64,000 nt of DNA from CAWIJK01 sp963836375 (lineage in GTDB: Bacteria; Actinomycetota; Acidimicrobiia; Acidimicrobiales; RAAP-2). Positions 17,565 through 26,734 of this stretch are shown in pieces. The notes beneath the pieces were generated by a model, which worked only from the letters and a program-made list of their open reading frames with translations, did no database searches and was not told where the DNA came from. The stretch's first letter is position 1; each line of letters starts with the position of its first letter. A program made the position numbers and the translations under genes. The stretch spans positions 496,001 to 560,000 of the forward strand of contig CAWIJK010000004.1 in NCBI GenBank assembly GCA_963836375.1, written 5' to 3'.

Positions 17565-18749
17565 TCAGCCGAGGCGCAAGGTCTCGAGGGGCTCAAGGCG
17601 CGCCGCTTTGATCGAGGGGTAGAGCCCGGCCACGACCGCCACCAGGAGGGCCAGCCCCATCCAGATGGGGATCTGGCGGTAGGCGATCTCGACGGTCCAC
17701 CCGGCTAGGGCGGACACGCCGTAGACGACCGCCACCCCGAGGACGGCGCCGATGAGCCCCCCCAGCAGCCCGACGAAGAGGGCCTCCAAGAGGAACTGGG
17801 CCCCGATCGTGGACCGGCTGTGGCCCACGGCACGGCGGATCCCGATCTCAGAGGAGCGTTGGATGACCGAGATCGACATCACGTTGGCGATGCCGATCCC
17901 GCCCACAGTCAGCGCCAGGAGGCCGGCCAGCAGGGCCACCTGCTGCAAGGTCTTATTGGCCTGGGCGGCCGCCTGGAGCACGTCGGTCGGGATCTGGGTG
18001 GAGACCTGGGTGGAGCTCCCCAGGGCGATCGCCGTCGGGAGGGCGTTGGCCGTCTGCTGGGTGGTGCCCGGGACCGCCCGCACGTAGAGCTGGTTCGGCT
18101 TGCCGCTGGTGCCGAGGACGTGCTTGGCCGCCCATTGGGTGACGAAGGCCGCGTTGTCGAGCGTCGGGTCGAGGGCGACGGGACCGAGCACCCCGACCAC
18201 CCCGAAGTTCGTGTTGTTCAACCGGATCGTCCGTGTCTCGCCCGGCAGGTAGCCGTACTGCTTGGCGATCCCCTCCCCGAGGACCACCGAGCGCAGGTGG
18301 AGGCTGGTATCGGCCGGGTCCAGCCAGCGCCCGTCGATCACCGGGACCTGGAGGACCGACGGGAGGTTGTCGTCGGCGGCCCGCACCGGCACCGGGAAGG
18401 CCTGGTAGTAGGTGCTGGCCCCCTGGGCCGGGACGGCGATGACGCCCGAGAGGTTCGAGGTCGCCGCGGCGGATGTCACCGTCGACATGTTCTCGACCCG
18501 CTGGACGGAGTCGGCCGGAAGGGTCGGGTTCTGCGAACCGAAGGTGCCCCCGGCCTGGACGATCACCAGGTTGGTCCCGAGTTGGGCCAGCTGGGCCTGC
18601 AGGGCGCCCTTGGCGCTCTCGGTGAGTCCAACGGCGCTGACCATGGCCGCCACTCCGATGATCGGGCCGAGCATGATCATGAGGGTGCGGACCTTGCGCG
18701 CCTTCAGTCCCGACCACGCCACGCCGAGGAGGTCGGAGAGCCGGCTCAC
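17565..18749 (-). CDS. MacB/FtsX-type ABC transporter permease
   Basis: 394 residues. Helix 1 follows GLKARKVRTLMIMLGPIIGV, a MacB_PCD-type periplasmic domain spans ~45-260, and three C-terminal helices form an FtsX domain (IGIANVMSISVIQRSSEIGIRRAVGHSRSTIGAQFLLEA region). This topology fits mechanotransmission ABC systems that drive extracytoplasmic work or lipoprotein/peptide export rather than classical transport. Its ATG overlaps the stop of the ATPase gene by 4 bp (ATGA). It is the last gene of the four-gene operon starting at 22626. Confidence 0.9.
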   Translation of the reverse strand: MSRLSDLLGVAWSGLKARKVRTLMIMLGPIIGVAAMVSAVGLTESAKGALQAQLAQLGTNLVIVQAGGTFGSQNPTLPADSVQRVENMSTVTSAAATSNLSGVIAVPAQGASTYYQAFPVPVRAADDNLPSVLQVPVIDGRWLDPADTSLHLRSVVLGEGIAKQYGYLPGETRTIRLNNTNFGVVGVLGPVALDPTLDNAAFVTQWAAKHVLGTSGKPNQLYVRAVPGTTQQTANALPTAIALGSSTQVSTQIPTDVLQAAAQANKTLQQVALLAGLLALTVGGIGIANVMSISVIQRSSEIGIRRAVGHSRSTIGAQFLLEALFVGLLGGLIGAVLGVAVVYGVSALAGWTVEIAYRQIPIWMGLALLVAVVAGLYPSIKAARLEPLETLRLG

Positions 18750-19492
18750 GGCACGGCCTGGCGGGTCTCGTCGCCCACGATGCGCCCGTCGCGCATGGAG
18801 ATCTTCCGACGCGCCGTTGCCGCTACGGCCAGGTCGTGGGTGACCATCACGACCGCCCGCTGGGGTGACTCGAGGCTGCGGAAGATGTCGAGCACGTGGG
18901 CGGCGTTGGTCGAGTCGAGGGCACCGGTCGGCTCGTCGGCGAGCACCATCAGCGGGTTGGTCACGATCGCCCGGGCCAGGGCCACCCGTTGCTGCTCGCC
19001 TCCGGACATCTGGACCGGCCGGTGGTCGGCCCGGGCCCCGAGGCCGAGCTGGCTCAGCGCGTCGAAGGCGCGTTCGCGGCGGTCCTTGGGCCGGATGTCC
19101 CGGTAGAGCAGGGCGGTCTCGACGTTGCCGAGGGCGCTCAGGTGGGGGATGAGGTGGAACTGCTGGAAGACGAAACCGATGGAATCGCCCCGGAGCTTCG
19201 AGCGGGTGGGATCGTCCAGGGTGCTCACGTCTTGTCCGGCGACGCGGATCGTCCCCGAGGTCGGCAGGTCCAAGACGCCCAGCAGGCCCAGCATGGTGGA
19301 CTTCCCCGAACCCGACGGTCCCACGATCGACATGAACTCGCCCGGGAAGATCCGCAGCGACACCTCACGCAGCGCGTAGACCTCGACCTCCTCCCCGTAG
19401 ACCCGCGACACGCTCTCGAGCTCCAAGAGGGCCCCGGCACCGCCACCCGGGCCGGCGCCCTCGTTCGGCGGGACCCCCGGCGGCGGGGTCAC
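18746..19492 (-). CDS. ABC transporter ATP-binding protein, MacB/LolD family
   Basis: About 248 residues from the GTG at 19492. A TTG at 19534, overlapping the stop of the adaptor gene by 4 bp, is an equally possible translationally coupled start, adding 14 residues. Walker A GPSGSGKST, Q-loop FVFQQFHLIPHL, signature MSGGEQQRVALARA, Walker B LMVLADEPTGALD and the H-loop MVTHD are all intact. The sequence is of the LolD/MacB class that pairs with FtsX-type permeases. It powers the system formed with the adaptor upstream and the permease downstream. Confidence 0.9.
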   Translation of the reverse strand: MTPPPGVPPNEGAGPGGGAGALLELESVSRVYGEEVEVYALREVSLRIFPGEFMSIVGPSGSGKSTMLGLLGVLDLPTSGTIRVAGQDVSTLDDPTRSKLRGDSIGFVFQQFHLIPHLSALGNVETALLYRDIRPKDRRERAFDALSQLGLGARADHRPVQMSGGEQQRVALARAIVTNPLMVLADEPTGALDSTNAAHVLDIFRSLESPQRAVVMVTHDLAVAATARRKISMRDGRIVGDETRQAVP

Positions 19493-19530
19493 CGGTACCC
19501 CGTAGGGGGGGGTGTCGAAGAGCCGGCCGG

Positions 19531-21978
19531 TCAACTCGACTGGTCCACTTGGACGAGCACGATCTGGCCCAGCCGCAGGCCGTGGGTGATCTGGATGTAG
19601 GAGCCCTCGGTCAGGCCGGTCGTGACCGGCACCTCGGTGATCCTCCCCGTGGCCAGGTTGATCACCCGCACGACCGACACGCCCGACCCGTTCTGCTTGA
19701 CGGCGGCGATCGGCACGGTCACGGCGTCGGTGATCTGCTGGTCGATGACCGTGATCGACACCTGGCTGCCGTCGGCTCCCGAGATGTTCGGGACCTCGAT
19801 CCGCCCCTCGTAGACCTGTTGGGACTGTCCGGTGCCCGAGCTGACCTCGGTCGGGCTGGAGTCCAGTTCGGTGATCGTCCCGGACGACACGTTGTTCTCC
19901 CCGTCGATCTGCACCGTGGCATGCTGACCGACGCGCAGCTTGGAGCGGTCCGCCGCCGTGGCCTGGAGGGTGACGCTCAGGTCTGTTTCGGTGAGCGACA
20001 GGATCGGTTCGCCGGGGGTCACCGGGGCGCCGGCCTTCACGAAGACCTGGCCGACCCTTGTCGGCCACTGGCCGACGATCATGTCCGTCGGCTCGAAAAC
20101 CACGTTGTTCTGGATGGACTGCAGCACCACGCTGACCTGGGTCTGACCGGCTTTCAAGAGCGCGGTGCCGGTGAGCGGCACGTAGTTCTGGCCGGGCTGC
20201 GCCGTGCCCTGGACGGAGAAGCCGACCGAGGTGTCCTTTACCGGCGCCTGGTCGGCGGTGATGGTGAACGAGGCCGCTCCGCCCTGGGTCACCGTGCCCG
20301 TGTTCGAGGTGATCGTGAGGGTGGGCACCACCGACGAGGTGATCGTGACCGACGTCGTGGCGGGCGACCCGATCTGGTAGCCGCTGCCGGGCGCCAGCGA
20401 GACCGTGAGCACCCGGTCCGACTCGACCACGTTGTCGGTCACCGTCGGTATCGAGACCACCAGAGCGGTCTGCCCGGCGGGCACGGTCAGCGCCCCTCCG
20501 GGGATGGTGAAGTCGGTCCCCTGCACCGCCGTGCCGCCGTAGGAGAGGTGGACGGTCATCGGCGAGCTGGTCGCCTGGCTCAGGCTGACCGTCACCTGGT
20601 AGGGCTCGCCCTTCTGGAGGTAGGCGGTGGCCGAGGTCAAGGTGGCCGTGGGTGTCCCACCACTCCCGCTGATGGTGACGACCGCCGAACCGGTGGCCCC
20701 GATGCTGTAGGACGAAGGGGACGGCGACAGGGACACCACGATGTACTTGGTGGGCTCGATGGTGGTCGTCTTCAGGGTGTTGATGGTGACGCTCGTCGAC
20801 GTGGACCCGGCGTTCAACGTCAGGACCGGGTTGACCGGGTCGTAGTCGGTCCCCTGGGCGGCGCTCCCGCCGAGCTCCAGGTCGACCTGGATGTTTTGGA
20901 GCGGCGCCTGGTTGGCCGTCACCGTGAGGGTTGTCGTGGCACCGGCCGAGATCGTGCTCCCGCCGGTGATCTGCAGCGACGGCACGTTGTTGTTCGTGAT
21001 CGTGGTCTGGGCCGAGCCGGGAGAGCCGACCGAGTACCCCGAGCCGGGAGCCAGGGAGAGGACCAGGGTCGGCTCCGCTTCGACGGTGTTGTTGGCCCGC
21101 GTCTGGACCGGCACCGAGGTCGAGGTGGAACCGGCCGGGAGGACCACCGAGGTGGGTGGCGAGATGACATCGCCCGGACCGGCGGTGCCGCCGGATGTGA
21201 GGTTCACCGTGAGGTCGGTCGCGCTGGCCGCCGAGGCCTGGACCACGAAGGTGGCCGGGGTCCCCTGGGGGACCACCGTGTCCACCGACTGGATGGTGAG
21301 GACCGGCGTCGGGTCGCCCGACGCCATGTCGGCCAGGACGGCCCGGGCGCCGGCGTGGCGGTCGTCGGCCGTGGTCTGCGCCGGCGGAGGGCCGATGATG
21401 AGACCGGCGCTGTCCTGGCTGCCCACCTTGTAGCCGGCACCCTGTTCGAGGGCGACGGTGACCGACTCGGGGTTGGCCGGGGTCGAGTTGGGATAGTGGT
21501 TCTGGGCCTGCCACTGGGCCAGGGCGAATTGCGTCTGCTGGGTGAACTGGTTGTTCATCGGGCCGGGATAGTCGCCGGCGGCGGCCAGGATCTGCTTGAG
21601 CTGCAGCACGTCGTCCCCCTGGTCCCCCGGTGCGAGTGAGCGGAAGAAGGCCACAGAACCGTTCTCGGCGATGGCGCGGCGACCGTTGATCTGGAACATC
21701 GAGTCTCCGGCGCGGGCGAACGACCCGTTCGTCGAGTTGACCTTGTTGACGAGGCCCTCGTTGGAGGCGGTGATGTTGCGGATCTCCTTGCGGGCCAGGG
21801 TTCCGGTCAGGGCCACCGTGTCCTCGAGCACGCGCCGCTGCACCCGCGAGAAGATGACCACCGAGTTGCTCTTGTTCGAGCCCCCGCTACCGGTGGTCGC
21901 CCACACGACCACCCCGGCCACCACGACCACGGCCGCGACGGCGGCGGCGATGATCTTCTGGTTGCGCGACACCCTCAA
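19531..21978 (-). CDS. Membrane-fusion/adaptor protein (MacA/HlyD-like) with peptidoglycan-binding and Calx-beta-like insert
   Basis: 815 residues, about twice a normal MacA. An N-terminal membrane anchor (8-30) is followed by a HlyD-like start (VALTGTLARKEIRNI, VNSTNGSFARAGDSMFQING). Next comes a peptidoglycan-binding-type segment at ~115-160 (GDDVLQLKQILAAAGDYPG...QTQFALAQWQ). About four and a half Calx-beta-like repeats of ~105 residues follow, from ~180 to 650, with recurring GTAxxGTDY, VPAGxTSxSV and VSLAPGSGYxIGSP strings. The C-terminal HlyD part (VKAGAPVTPGEPILSLTET, IAAVKQNGSGVSVVRV) closes it. The insert could span the cell wall of this Gram-positive-type cell. It works with the ATPase and permease encoded downstream; cargo unknown. 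Confidence 0.85.
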   Translation of the reverse strand: MRVSRNQKIIAAAVAAVVVVAGVVVWATTGSGGSNKSNSVVIFSRVQRRVLEDTVALTGTLARKEIRNITASNEGLVNKVNSTNGSFARAGDSMFQINGRRAIAENGSVAFFRSLAPGDQGDDVLQLKQILAAAGDYPGPMNNQFTQQTQFALAQWQAQNHYPNSTPANPESVTVALEQGAGYKVGSQDSAGLIIGPPPAQTTADDRHAGARAVLADMASGDPTPVLTIQSVDTVVPQGTPATFVVQASAASATDLTVNLTSGGTAGPGDVISPPTSVVLPAGSTSTSVPVQTRANNTVEAEPTLVLSLAPGSGYSVGSPGSAQTTITNNNVPSLQITGGSTISAGATTTLTVTANQAPLQNIQVDLELGGSAAQGTDYDPVNPVLTLNAGSTSTSVTINTLKTTTIEPTKYIVVSLSPSPSSYSIGATGSAVVTISGSGGTPTATLTSATAYLQKGEPYQVTVSLSQATSSPMTVHLSYGGTAVQGTDFTIPGGALTVPAGQTALVVSIPTVTDNVVESDRVLTVSLAPGSGYQIGSPATTSVTITSSVVPTLTITSNTGTVTQGGAASFTITADQAPVKDTSVGFSVQGTAQPGQNYVPLTGTALLKAGQTQVSVVLQSIQNNVVFEPTDMIVGQWPTRVGQVFVKAGAPVTPGEPILSLTETDLSVTLQATAADRSKLRVGQHATVQIDGENNVSSGTITELDSSPTEVSSGTGQSQQVYEGRIEVPNISGADGSQVSITVIDQQITDAVTVPIAAVKQNGSGVSVVRVINLATGRITEVPVTTGLTEGSYIQITHGLRLGQIVLVQVDQSS

Positions 21979-21993
21979 CCCCCCGACACTGCG

Positions 21994-22626
21994 TTAGGAC
22001 CCGCCTTGCTCGGCCTTCGCTGCGCATTCTTGCAGATCCGGGCTCGAGAGCAGGCTCTGCCCCGGCGGAGGCTTGAAGTCAGGCGTGCTCGTCCCACCGA
22101 ACGAGAAGAGGAGGCCCTTGGAGTTCGGAGTCGGCGGCGGTATCCCCCAACCGCGGGCGATCATGCAGGTCCGCCACCTCAGGTAGTCCTTGTTCTCGCT
22201 CTTTATCTGGGCCAGGGTGAGGTTGTCCTGCGCGCTCTGCGCTGACTTCAGTGCCTGGACGATGTCGCTCTGGGCCGCACAGGTGCTCAGGCTCTTGAGG
22301 TAGGCGGGGTTGTTCGCCGGCGAGTTCGGGTCGCTGGCGTTCGGCACGCCGACGAAGGTCACGCCCATCCCGGCCAGACAGGACTGGAACACCCCGATCG
22401 CCGTGAACAGCGCCGTGGTCGGGTTCTGCTTGGCCAACGGGACCGTCGTACCGCTCAGGGCCAACCCGCCCCTACCTTTCGCGCCCCCGGCGGGGAGTTC
22501 TGCCCGCGGCAGCTGACCGGACTCTATGAAGACCGGCTTCGACGACGACGCCGACGGAGCGCCGCAACCGGCGGCGACCAGCGCCAGCACGAGGATCGCC
22601 AGCGGCAGGCAACGGGCCTTGCTCAC
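21994..22626 (-). CDS. Putative secreted lipoprotein, first gene of the MacAB-like operon
   Basis: About 210 residues from the GTG at 22626. It begins with a lipoprotein signal peptide with a clear lipobox, LALVAAGC. The mature part has four further Cys (QSCLAG, STCAAQ, RTCMIARGWG, QECAAKA) spaced like two disulfides, and a WRTCMIARGWGIP segment seen in uncharacterised actinobacterial lipoproteins. It ends 15 bp before the adaptor start, so it probably belongs to the same transcript and may be a substrate-binding or accessory component. No enzyme motif is seen. Confidence 0.75.
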   Translation of the reverse strand: MSKARCLPLAILVLALVAAGCGAPSASSSKPVFIESGQLPRAELPAGGAKGRGGLALSGTTVPLAKQNPTTALFTAIGVFQSCLAGMGVTFVGVPNASDPNSPANNPAYLKSLSTCAAQSDIVQALKSAQSAQDNLTLAQIKSENKDYLRWRTCMIARGWGIPPPTPNSKGLLFSFGGTSTPDFKPPPGQSLLSSPDLQECAAKAEQGGS

Positions 22627-22780
22627 GGCGACGTGCCGACCCCGGTCGCCCGCAACTGCGTGAGCACCTCCAACGTCGGTCCTTCTCAGGCTGCCGCTCT
22701 CGGGGCCCGGGCACGCCGGCCGCACCGTCGCGTCATCCGGCCAAGAGAGTCAGCCACTCGGTGAACGGTAGCATCCGCCG

Positions 22781-23646
22781 ATGATGGCGTCGCTCGGACC
22801 CGACGACCTCGTGCTCTGTTCGGGCAGCCTCTCTCGTCAGGTGACGTTCGCGGACCGGCTGTCGGCGGCCAGGGCCGGTGGCTTCGCCGGCATCTCGCTG
22901 TGGGGCCGCGACTACGAGCTCGCCCGTTCGCAGGGTTGGAGCGACGCAGACCTGCGTTCCATGCTCGATGACAGCGGCCTGTCGGTGGCCGAGCTCGACC
23001 CGGCGTGGTGGTGGACCCCCGGGGCGACCGACGTGGCCATCCCTCCCCGCTTCGACACCGAACAGGTCTTCAGCTTCGGCGAGACCGAGCTGTTCGGCAT
23101 CGCCGACGCGCTCGGGTGCCCGCTGGCTGAACGCGGTGGACGTCTTTGGGGGCTCGTGGTCCCTCGACGAGGCGGCGGCGGCCTTCGCCGACCTCTGCGA
23201 CCGGGCGGCGGAGCACGGCCTGTTGGTCCATCTCGAGTTCCTCCCGTGGTCGCGCATCGCGGACCTGGCCACCGCTTGGCAGGTGGTCGACGCGGCCGAC
23301 CGGGCCAACGGGGGTCTCGCCGTCGACGCCTGGCACTACTTCCGGGGACGGCCCGACCCCGTCGTCCTCGAGGCCATCCCGGGGGACAAGGTCCTCTGTA
23401 TCCAGCTCGGCGATGGGCCGTCCCGACCCGAGGCGGGACCTGCTGACCGCCACCCTCCACCAGCGACTGGGGCCCGGCGAGGGCGAGCTCGACCTCCGCG
23501 GGCTGGTGGCCGGGCTCCGGCGGATCGGGGCGCAGGCGCCCTGGGGGGTCGAGGTGTTCTCCGACGCCCTCGACGACCTGGCGGCTCACGAGGTCGGCCG
23601 GCGGCTCGGCGACTGCACCCGGAACCTCCTGGGGGAGTCGTGGTGA
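22781..23646 (+). pseudogene. Sugar phosphate isomerase/epimerase (xylose-isomerase-like TIM barrel), two frameshifts
   Basis: The ATG at 22781 opens a frame that resembles AP-endonuclease-2/xylose-isomerase-like barrels (LSAARAGGFAGISLWGRDYELARSQGWSDADLRSMLDDSGLSVAELD). Homology leaves this frame near 23111-23132 and resumes one frame over (NAVDVFGGSWSLDEAAAAFADLCDRAAEHGLLVHLEFLPW). It shifts again near 23415-23428 to the frame ending WGVEVFSDALDDLAAHEVGRR and the stop at 23644-23646. Joined, the parts give a normal ~285-residue protein. Either the gene decayed very recently or the assembly has two single-base errors in GC-rich runs. Confidence 0.75.
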
Positions 23647-23678
23647 CCGTCCCGACCGGTCCGCCGTGACCGGGACGG
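23647..23678 (+). terminator. Hairpin directly after the sugar-isomerase reading frame
   Basis: The arms ccgtcccg (23647-23654) and cgggacgg (23671-23678) form an 8-bp GC stem starting one base after the stop at 23646. There is no T-tract, which is common for terminators in high-GC Actinobacteria. Position supports termination; activity is inferred. Confidence 0.4.
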
Positions 23679-23861
23679 CCCTGGGTGCGTGACCCGGGTG
23701 CGGGCGCTCAATCCGGCCGGCATTGGGGCTGCGGCCGGCATCGGGCCTATGGCCGTCGTCGGTCGGGACCCGGTGCGCACCGCGAGCCACGACGTCCGGG
23801 GCCCCCGGCGCCCGAGGGGGGTCGTGGCGGCGGCCGTCGTCCCGCCCCGATCCGGTGGGGA

Positions 23862-24827
23862 TCAACGGAGGAAGTCGTCGATGCGCGACACCACCGACGC
23901 CGTGTCCTGGAACAAGAAGCCGTGTCCCGCTCCGGGGTAGAGCGCCAGCACGGCGCCCCGGATGTCCTTGGCCAGGAGGCGGTCGTTGGCGACGGGGTCC
24001 AAGGCGTCGACCGTGCCGTGCGCCACCAGCGTGGGCACGGCGATGTCCTCCATCCGGTGGCCGGCGGGGTCCCCCCCGGCCAACCACTGCGCGATGGCTG
24101 CCGTCTGGGCCGCCTTGGTCGACGCGGGGGCCGAGTAGTAGTCGGGGTACTCGAGGATGCCCCGGACGTAGCGCTGCACCGCGGCACCCTGCCCGGTGGG
24201 AAAGAGGACACCGAGCACCGTCGCCGGGTCCGTGCTGGCCGCCTCGGCGGCGGCCGCCGGCGGCACCGCGAGCGCGTCGCCGGTGCCCGCTTGGGTCGCC
24301 GCCAGCACCAGACGGCTCACCTGGGCCGGATGCAGCACGGCGAGCGCCTGGGCGATCATGCCGCCCATCGACCACCCGAGCACCGCCGTGCGGCCCAACC
24401 CGAGGGCGGCGATCAGGGCGCTCGTCTGGTCGGCCATGGTCGTGACGGTGAGCGGATCCACCATGCCCGTCGCCCCCACCCCGGCATTGTCGAACACCAC
24501 CACCCGGTGGTGGGCGGCCAGCGCGTCCACGAAGGCCGGCGACCAGTCGTCCATGCTGGCGCTGAACCCGGTGACGAGCACGAGCGGTGGTCCGGAGCCG
24601 ACGATCCGGTAGCCGACGGGCCCCGACGCGGTCTCGACGGTGCGTACCGGGGTGGAGGCCACGCCCCCCGCCGGACCCGGCGGCGTGGTCGCCGGGTCAG
24701 CTCCGGCGGCCCCTGCGGATCCGGCCGAGAGCGTGGCGGTCAAGAGCGCGGCGGCCAAGAGCCCGGGCAGCCAGGCGCCGCCCCAAGCCGGCGGTGACAC
24801 CGGACGGCTCAGCGGTACGCGCCACAT
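23862..24827 (-). CDS. Secreted alpha/beta hydrolase
   Basis: 321 residues with an N-terminal Sec-type signal (hydrophobic LPGLLAAALLTATLSAGSAGA) and then a complete alpha/beta-hydrolase fold. The nucleophile elbow is GWSMGG (Ser153), preceded by VFDNAGVGATG. The acid is in VAHGTVDALDP, and the catalytic His is in YPGAGHGFLF. It resembles haloperoxidase/proline-iminopeptidase-like esterases. Expected to act outside the membrane on an ester or amide; substrate unknown. It faces the sugar-isomerase pseudogene convergently. Confidence 0.85.
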   Translation of the reverse strand: MWRVPLSRPVSPPAWGGAWLPGLLAAALLTATLSAGSAGAAGADPATTPPGPAGGVASTPVRTVETASGPVGYRIVGSGPPLVLVTGFSASMDDWSPAFVDALAAHHRVVVFDNAGVGATGMVDPLTVTTMADQTSALIAALGLGRTAVLGWSMGGMIAQALAVLHPAQVSRLVLAATQAGTGDALAVPPAAAAEAASTDPATVLGVLFPTGQGAAVQRYVRGILEYPDYYSAPASTKAAQTAAIAQWLAGGDPAGHRMEDIAVPTLVAHGTVDALDPVANDRLLAKDIRGAVLALYPGAGHGFLFQDTASVVSRIDDFLR

Positions 24828-24845
24828 CGAGAGGCCGCCGAGGGG

Positions 24846-25307
24846 TTAGCGGGCGTGCCCTGGGGAAGGCCGGAGGCTGAGCAGGGCGGCGAGGGTCTCT
24901 TTGGTGTGCGCCATGCGCTCGGGCCCGACCAGCTCGACCAGTCGGGCGTCGACCTTCTCGGCGGTGGCGAGCACCACGGCCGAGGCGGCCTCGCCCCGCT
25001 CGGTCAGGGCGACCCGCATGCGCCGCCGGTCCTCGGGGTCGGTCGTGCGCTCCAGGTAGCCCCGGATGACCAGGGTGTCCACCAGTTGGCTGGCGGTCTG
25101 TTTGGAGACCCCGAGGTCCGAGATGACGTCACCGAGCGGGGAGCCCTCGGGGTCGATGATGCCGAGCACGTACCCGCCGTTCGCCGGCATGTCGTTGAAC
25201 CCGGCCTCACCCAGCGCCTCGCGGATGAACAGGCCGTAGACCCCCCGGCCCGGCCGCAGCAGGACCGGGAGCACCACTTCGGGGGCGAACCTCGGGTCCG
25301 TCGCCAT
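24846..25307 (-). CDS. MarR-family transcriptional regulator
   Basis: 153 residues from the ATG at 25307; a longer frame to 25358 reads through the promoter. The winged helix-turn-helix is clear: GDVISDLGVSKQTASQLVDTL as recognition region and the wing TDPEDRRRMRVALTERG. MarR proteins bind as dimers and release DNA on ligand binding. The gene follows the P450 on the same strand and precedes the secreted hydrolase by 18 bp, so it may control either. A consensus-like promoter placed so that transcription starts at the ATG suggests a leaderless message. Confidence 0.9.
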   Translation of the reverse strand: MATDPRFAPEVVLPVLLRPGRGVYGLFIREALGEAGFNDMPANGGYVLGIIDPEGSPLGDVISDLGVSKQTASQLVDTLVIRGYLERTTDPEDRRRMRVALTERGEAASAVVLATAEKVDARLVELVGPERMAHTKETLAALLSLRPSPGHAR

Positions 25308-25313
25308 GCTGCG

Positions 25314-25342
25314 AGGATATGGGACGACTCTTAGACAGTCAA
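25314..25342 (-). promoter_or_regulatory. Sigma70-like promoter of the MarR gene, leaderless arrangement
   Basis: On the minus strand, TTGACT (25342-25337) and TATCCT (25319-25314) are separated by exactly 17 bp. The -10 box ends 6 bp before the A of the ATG at 25307, so the transcript should begin at or next to the start codon. The -35 box overlaps the last codons of the P450 gene. Confidence 0.6.
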
Positions 25343-26571
25343 GGGTATGGACTATCACCGGGAGCCCGCCCGGTCCGCGGCCGGCGCCGCCCCGGGTCGA
25401 AGGGCAGCGACTCGTAGCGCCGCACGAACGGTCCGGGGGCCAGGCGGGCGCCGGCGACGTCCACGGAGAATCCGGGCAGCGCGGCCAGGAGTTCCTCCAG
25501 GGCCACCCGGCCCTGGAGCCGTGCGGCGGCGGCGCCGATGCAGTGGTGCGGACCGTTGCCGAAGGTCAGCATGCGGCGGATCGCCCGGGTGAGGTCGAGC
25601 TCGTCGGCCGTCGGCCCGAATTCCCGGGGGTCGCGATTGGCCGACCCGTAGAGCAGGTGCACCTTGCTGGCCTCGGGGATGGCCACGCCCCGGATCGCCA
25701 CCTCCCGGGTCGTCGTGCGCGACAGGCCCTGGACCGGACAGGTGACCCGCAGAAGCTCCTCGACCGCCCCGGGCAGGCGACCCGGGTCCTCGAGCACCGG
25801 GCGCTGGTCGGGGTGCTCGGTGAGGGCCACCGCCGAGCCCCCGAGCAGGCCCGAGGCCGTGTCGTTGCCCCCGGCGATCATGACGAAGCAGTAGCCGAGA
25901 ATCTCGTCGAGGGCCAGAGGCTCGCCGTCGACCCGTGCCGCCGTCAGGTCCGACAGCATGTCGTCGCCGGGGTGTGACCGGCGCCACTCGATGAGATCGG
26001 TGAAGTAGCCGTAGAGGCCGGCGACCGCATCCGCGGCGCCGCTGACCACCCCACCCGAGGCGTTGGCCGACACGATGGCCTGGCTCCAGGCGTCGAACTG
26101 CACCCGGTCGCTCTCGGGGACGCCGAGGTAGGTGGCCACCACCAGGGTCGGGAGCGGGCCGGCCAGGAGCTGGACGAAGTCGGGCTCTCGGACCTCGGCC
26201 AACAGATCCACCCGGGCGCGGACGAAGGCCCGGACCGACGGCTCCAGCGCGGCCACCTTGCGGGGGGTGAACCCGCGGCTGATGAGCCGCCGGAACGTCG
26301 TGTGCACGGGGCGGTCCATCATCACCAGCGTCGGCTTGAGGCCCAGGGCGACGATCTCGTCCTCCTCGAAGGTCAGGCCCTGGGCGGACGAGAAGGTCTC
26401 CGTGTCGACAGTGGCCCCGAAGACGTCCTCGAAACGCGACAGTACCCAGAAGCCGCGCGCCGTCCGGTGCACGGGGTCCTCGTCGCGGAGCCGCCGGTAG
26501 ACCGGGTAGGGGTCCTGCTGGGTGGCCCGGTCCAACGGGTCGTAGGTCAGGCGGTCCGAGCCGAGCACCAT
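25339..26571 (-). CDS. Cytochrome P450
   Basis: 410 residues, the size of soluble bacterial P450s. Oxygen-binding I-helix motif AGGNDT (233-238), K-helix ExxR within VEELLR (272-275), and haem loop FGNGPHHCIGAAAAR with axial Cys344. The His before Cys and the AGGNDT variant are seen in CYP142/CYP125/CYP124-like actinobacterial enzymes that act on sterols, terpenes or fatty acids, but assignment by eye is weak. It needs ferredoxin partners that are not encoded beside it. It is followed by the MarR gene. Confidence 0.93.
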   Translation of the reverse strand: MVLGSDRLTYDPLDRATQQDPYPVYRRLRDEDPVHRTARGFWVLSRFEDVFGATVDTETFSSAQGLTFEEDEIVALGLKPTLVMMDRPVHTTFRRLISRGFTPRKVAALEPSVRAFVRARVDLLAEVREPDFVQLLAGPLPTLVVATYLGVPESDRVQFDAWSQAIVSANASGGVVSGAADAVAGLYGYFTDLIEWRRSHPGDDMLSDLTAARVDGEPLALDEILGYCFVMIAGGNDTASGLLGGSAVALTEHPDQRPVLEDPGRLPGAVEELLRVTCPVQGLSRTTTREVAIRGVAIPEASKVHLLYGSANRDPREFGPTADELDLTRAIRRMLTFGNGPHHCIGAAAARLQGRVALEELLAALPGFSVDVAGARLAPGPFVRRYESLPFDPGRRRPRTGRAPGDSPYP

Positions 26572-26734
26572 GATCGAGCCCTTTCTCCGACCGGCGCGAC
26601 CGGCACGGCAGCGACCGCTGCCAGCGCCGGTCCGGTCGCGCGTTGGTTTCTAGCACCCCGGGCGCTGGACGACCGGCCTTCGCCCGGGCGCCACCGCGTC
26701 CGCCCCGGCCCCCGTCGGACCCGACGAGACGAGT

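Noticed and set aside
19549..21639. Long plus-strand frame across the adaptor gene
   Set aside because: Gly/Arg/His-rich shadow of a gene with clear HlyD and Calx-beta features.
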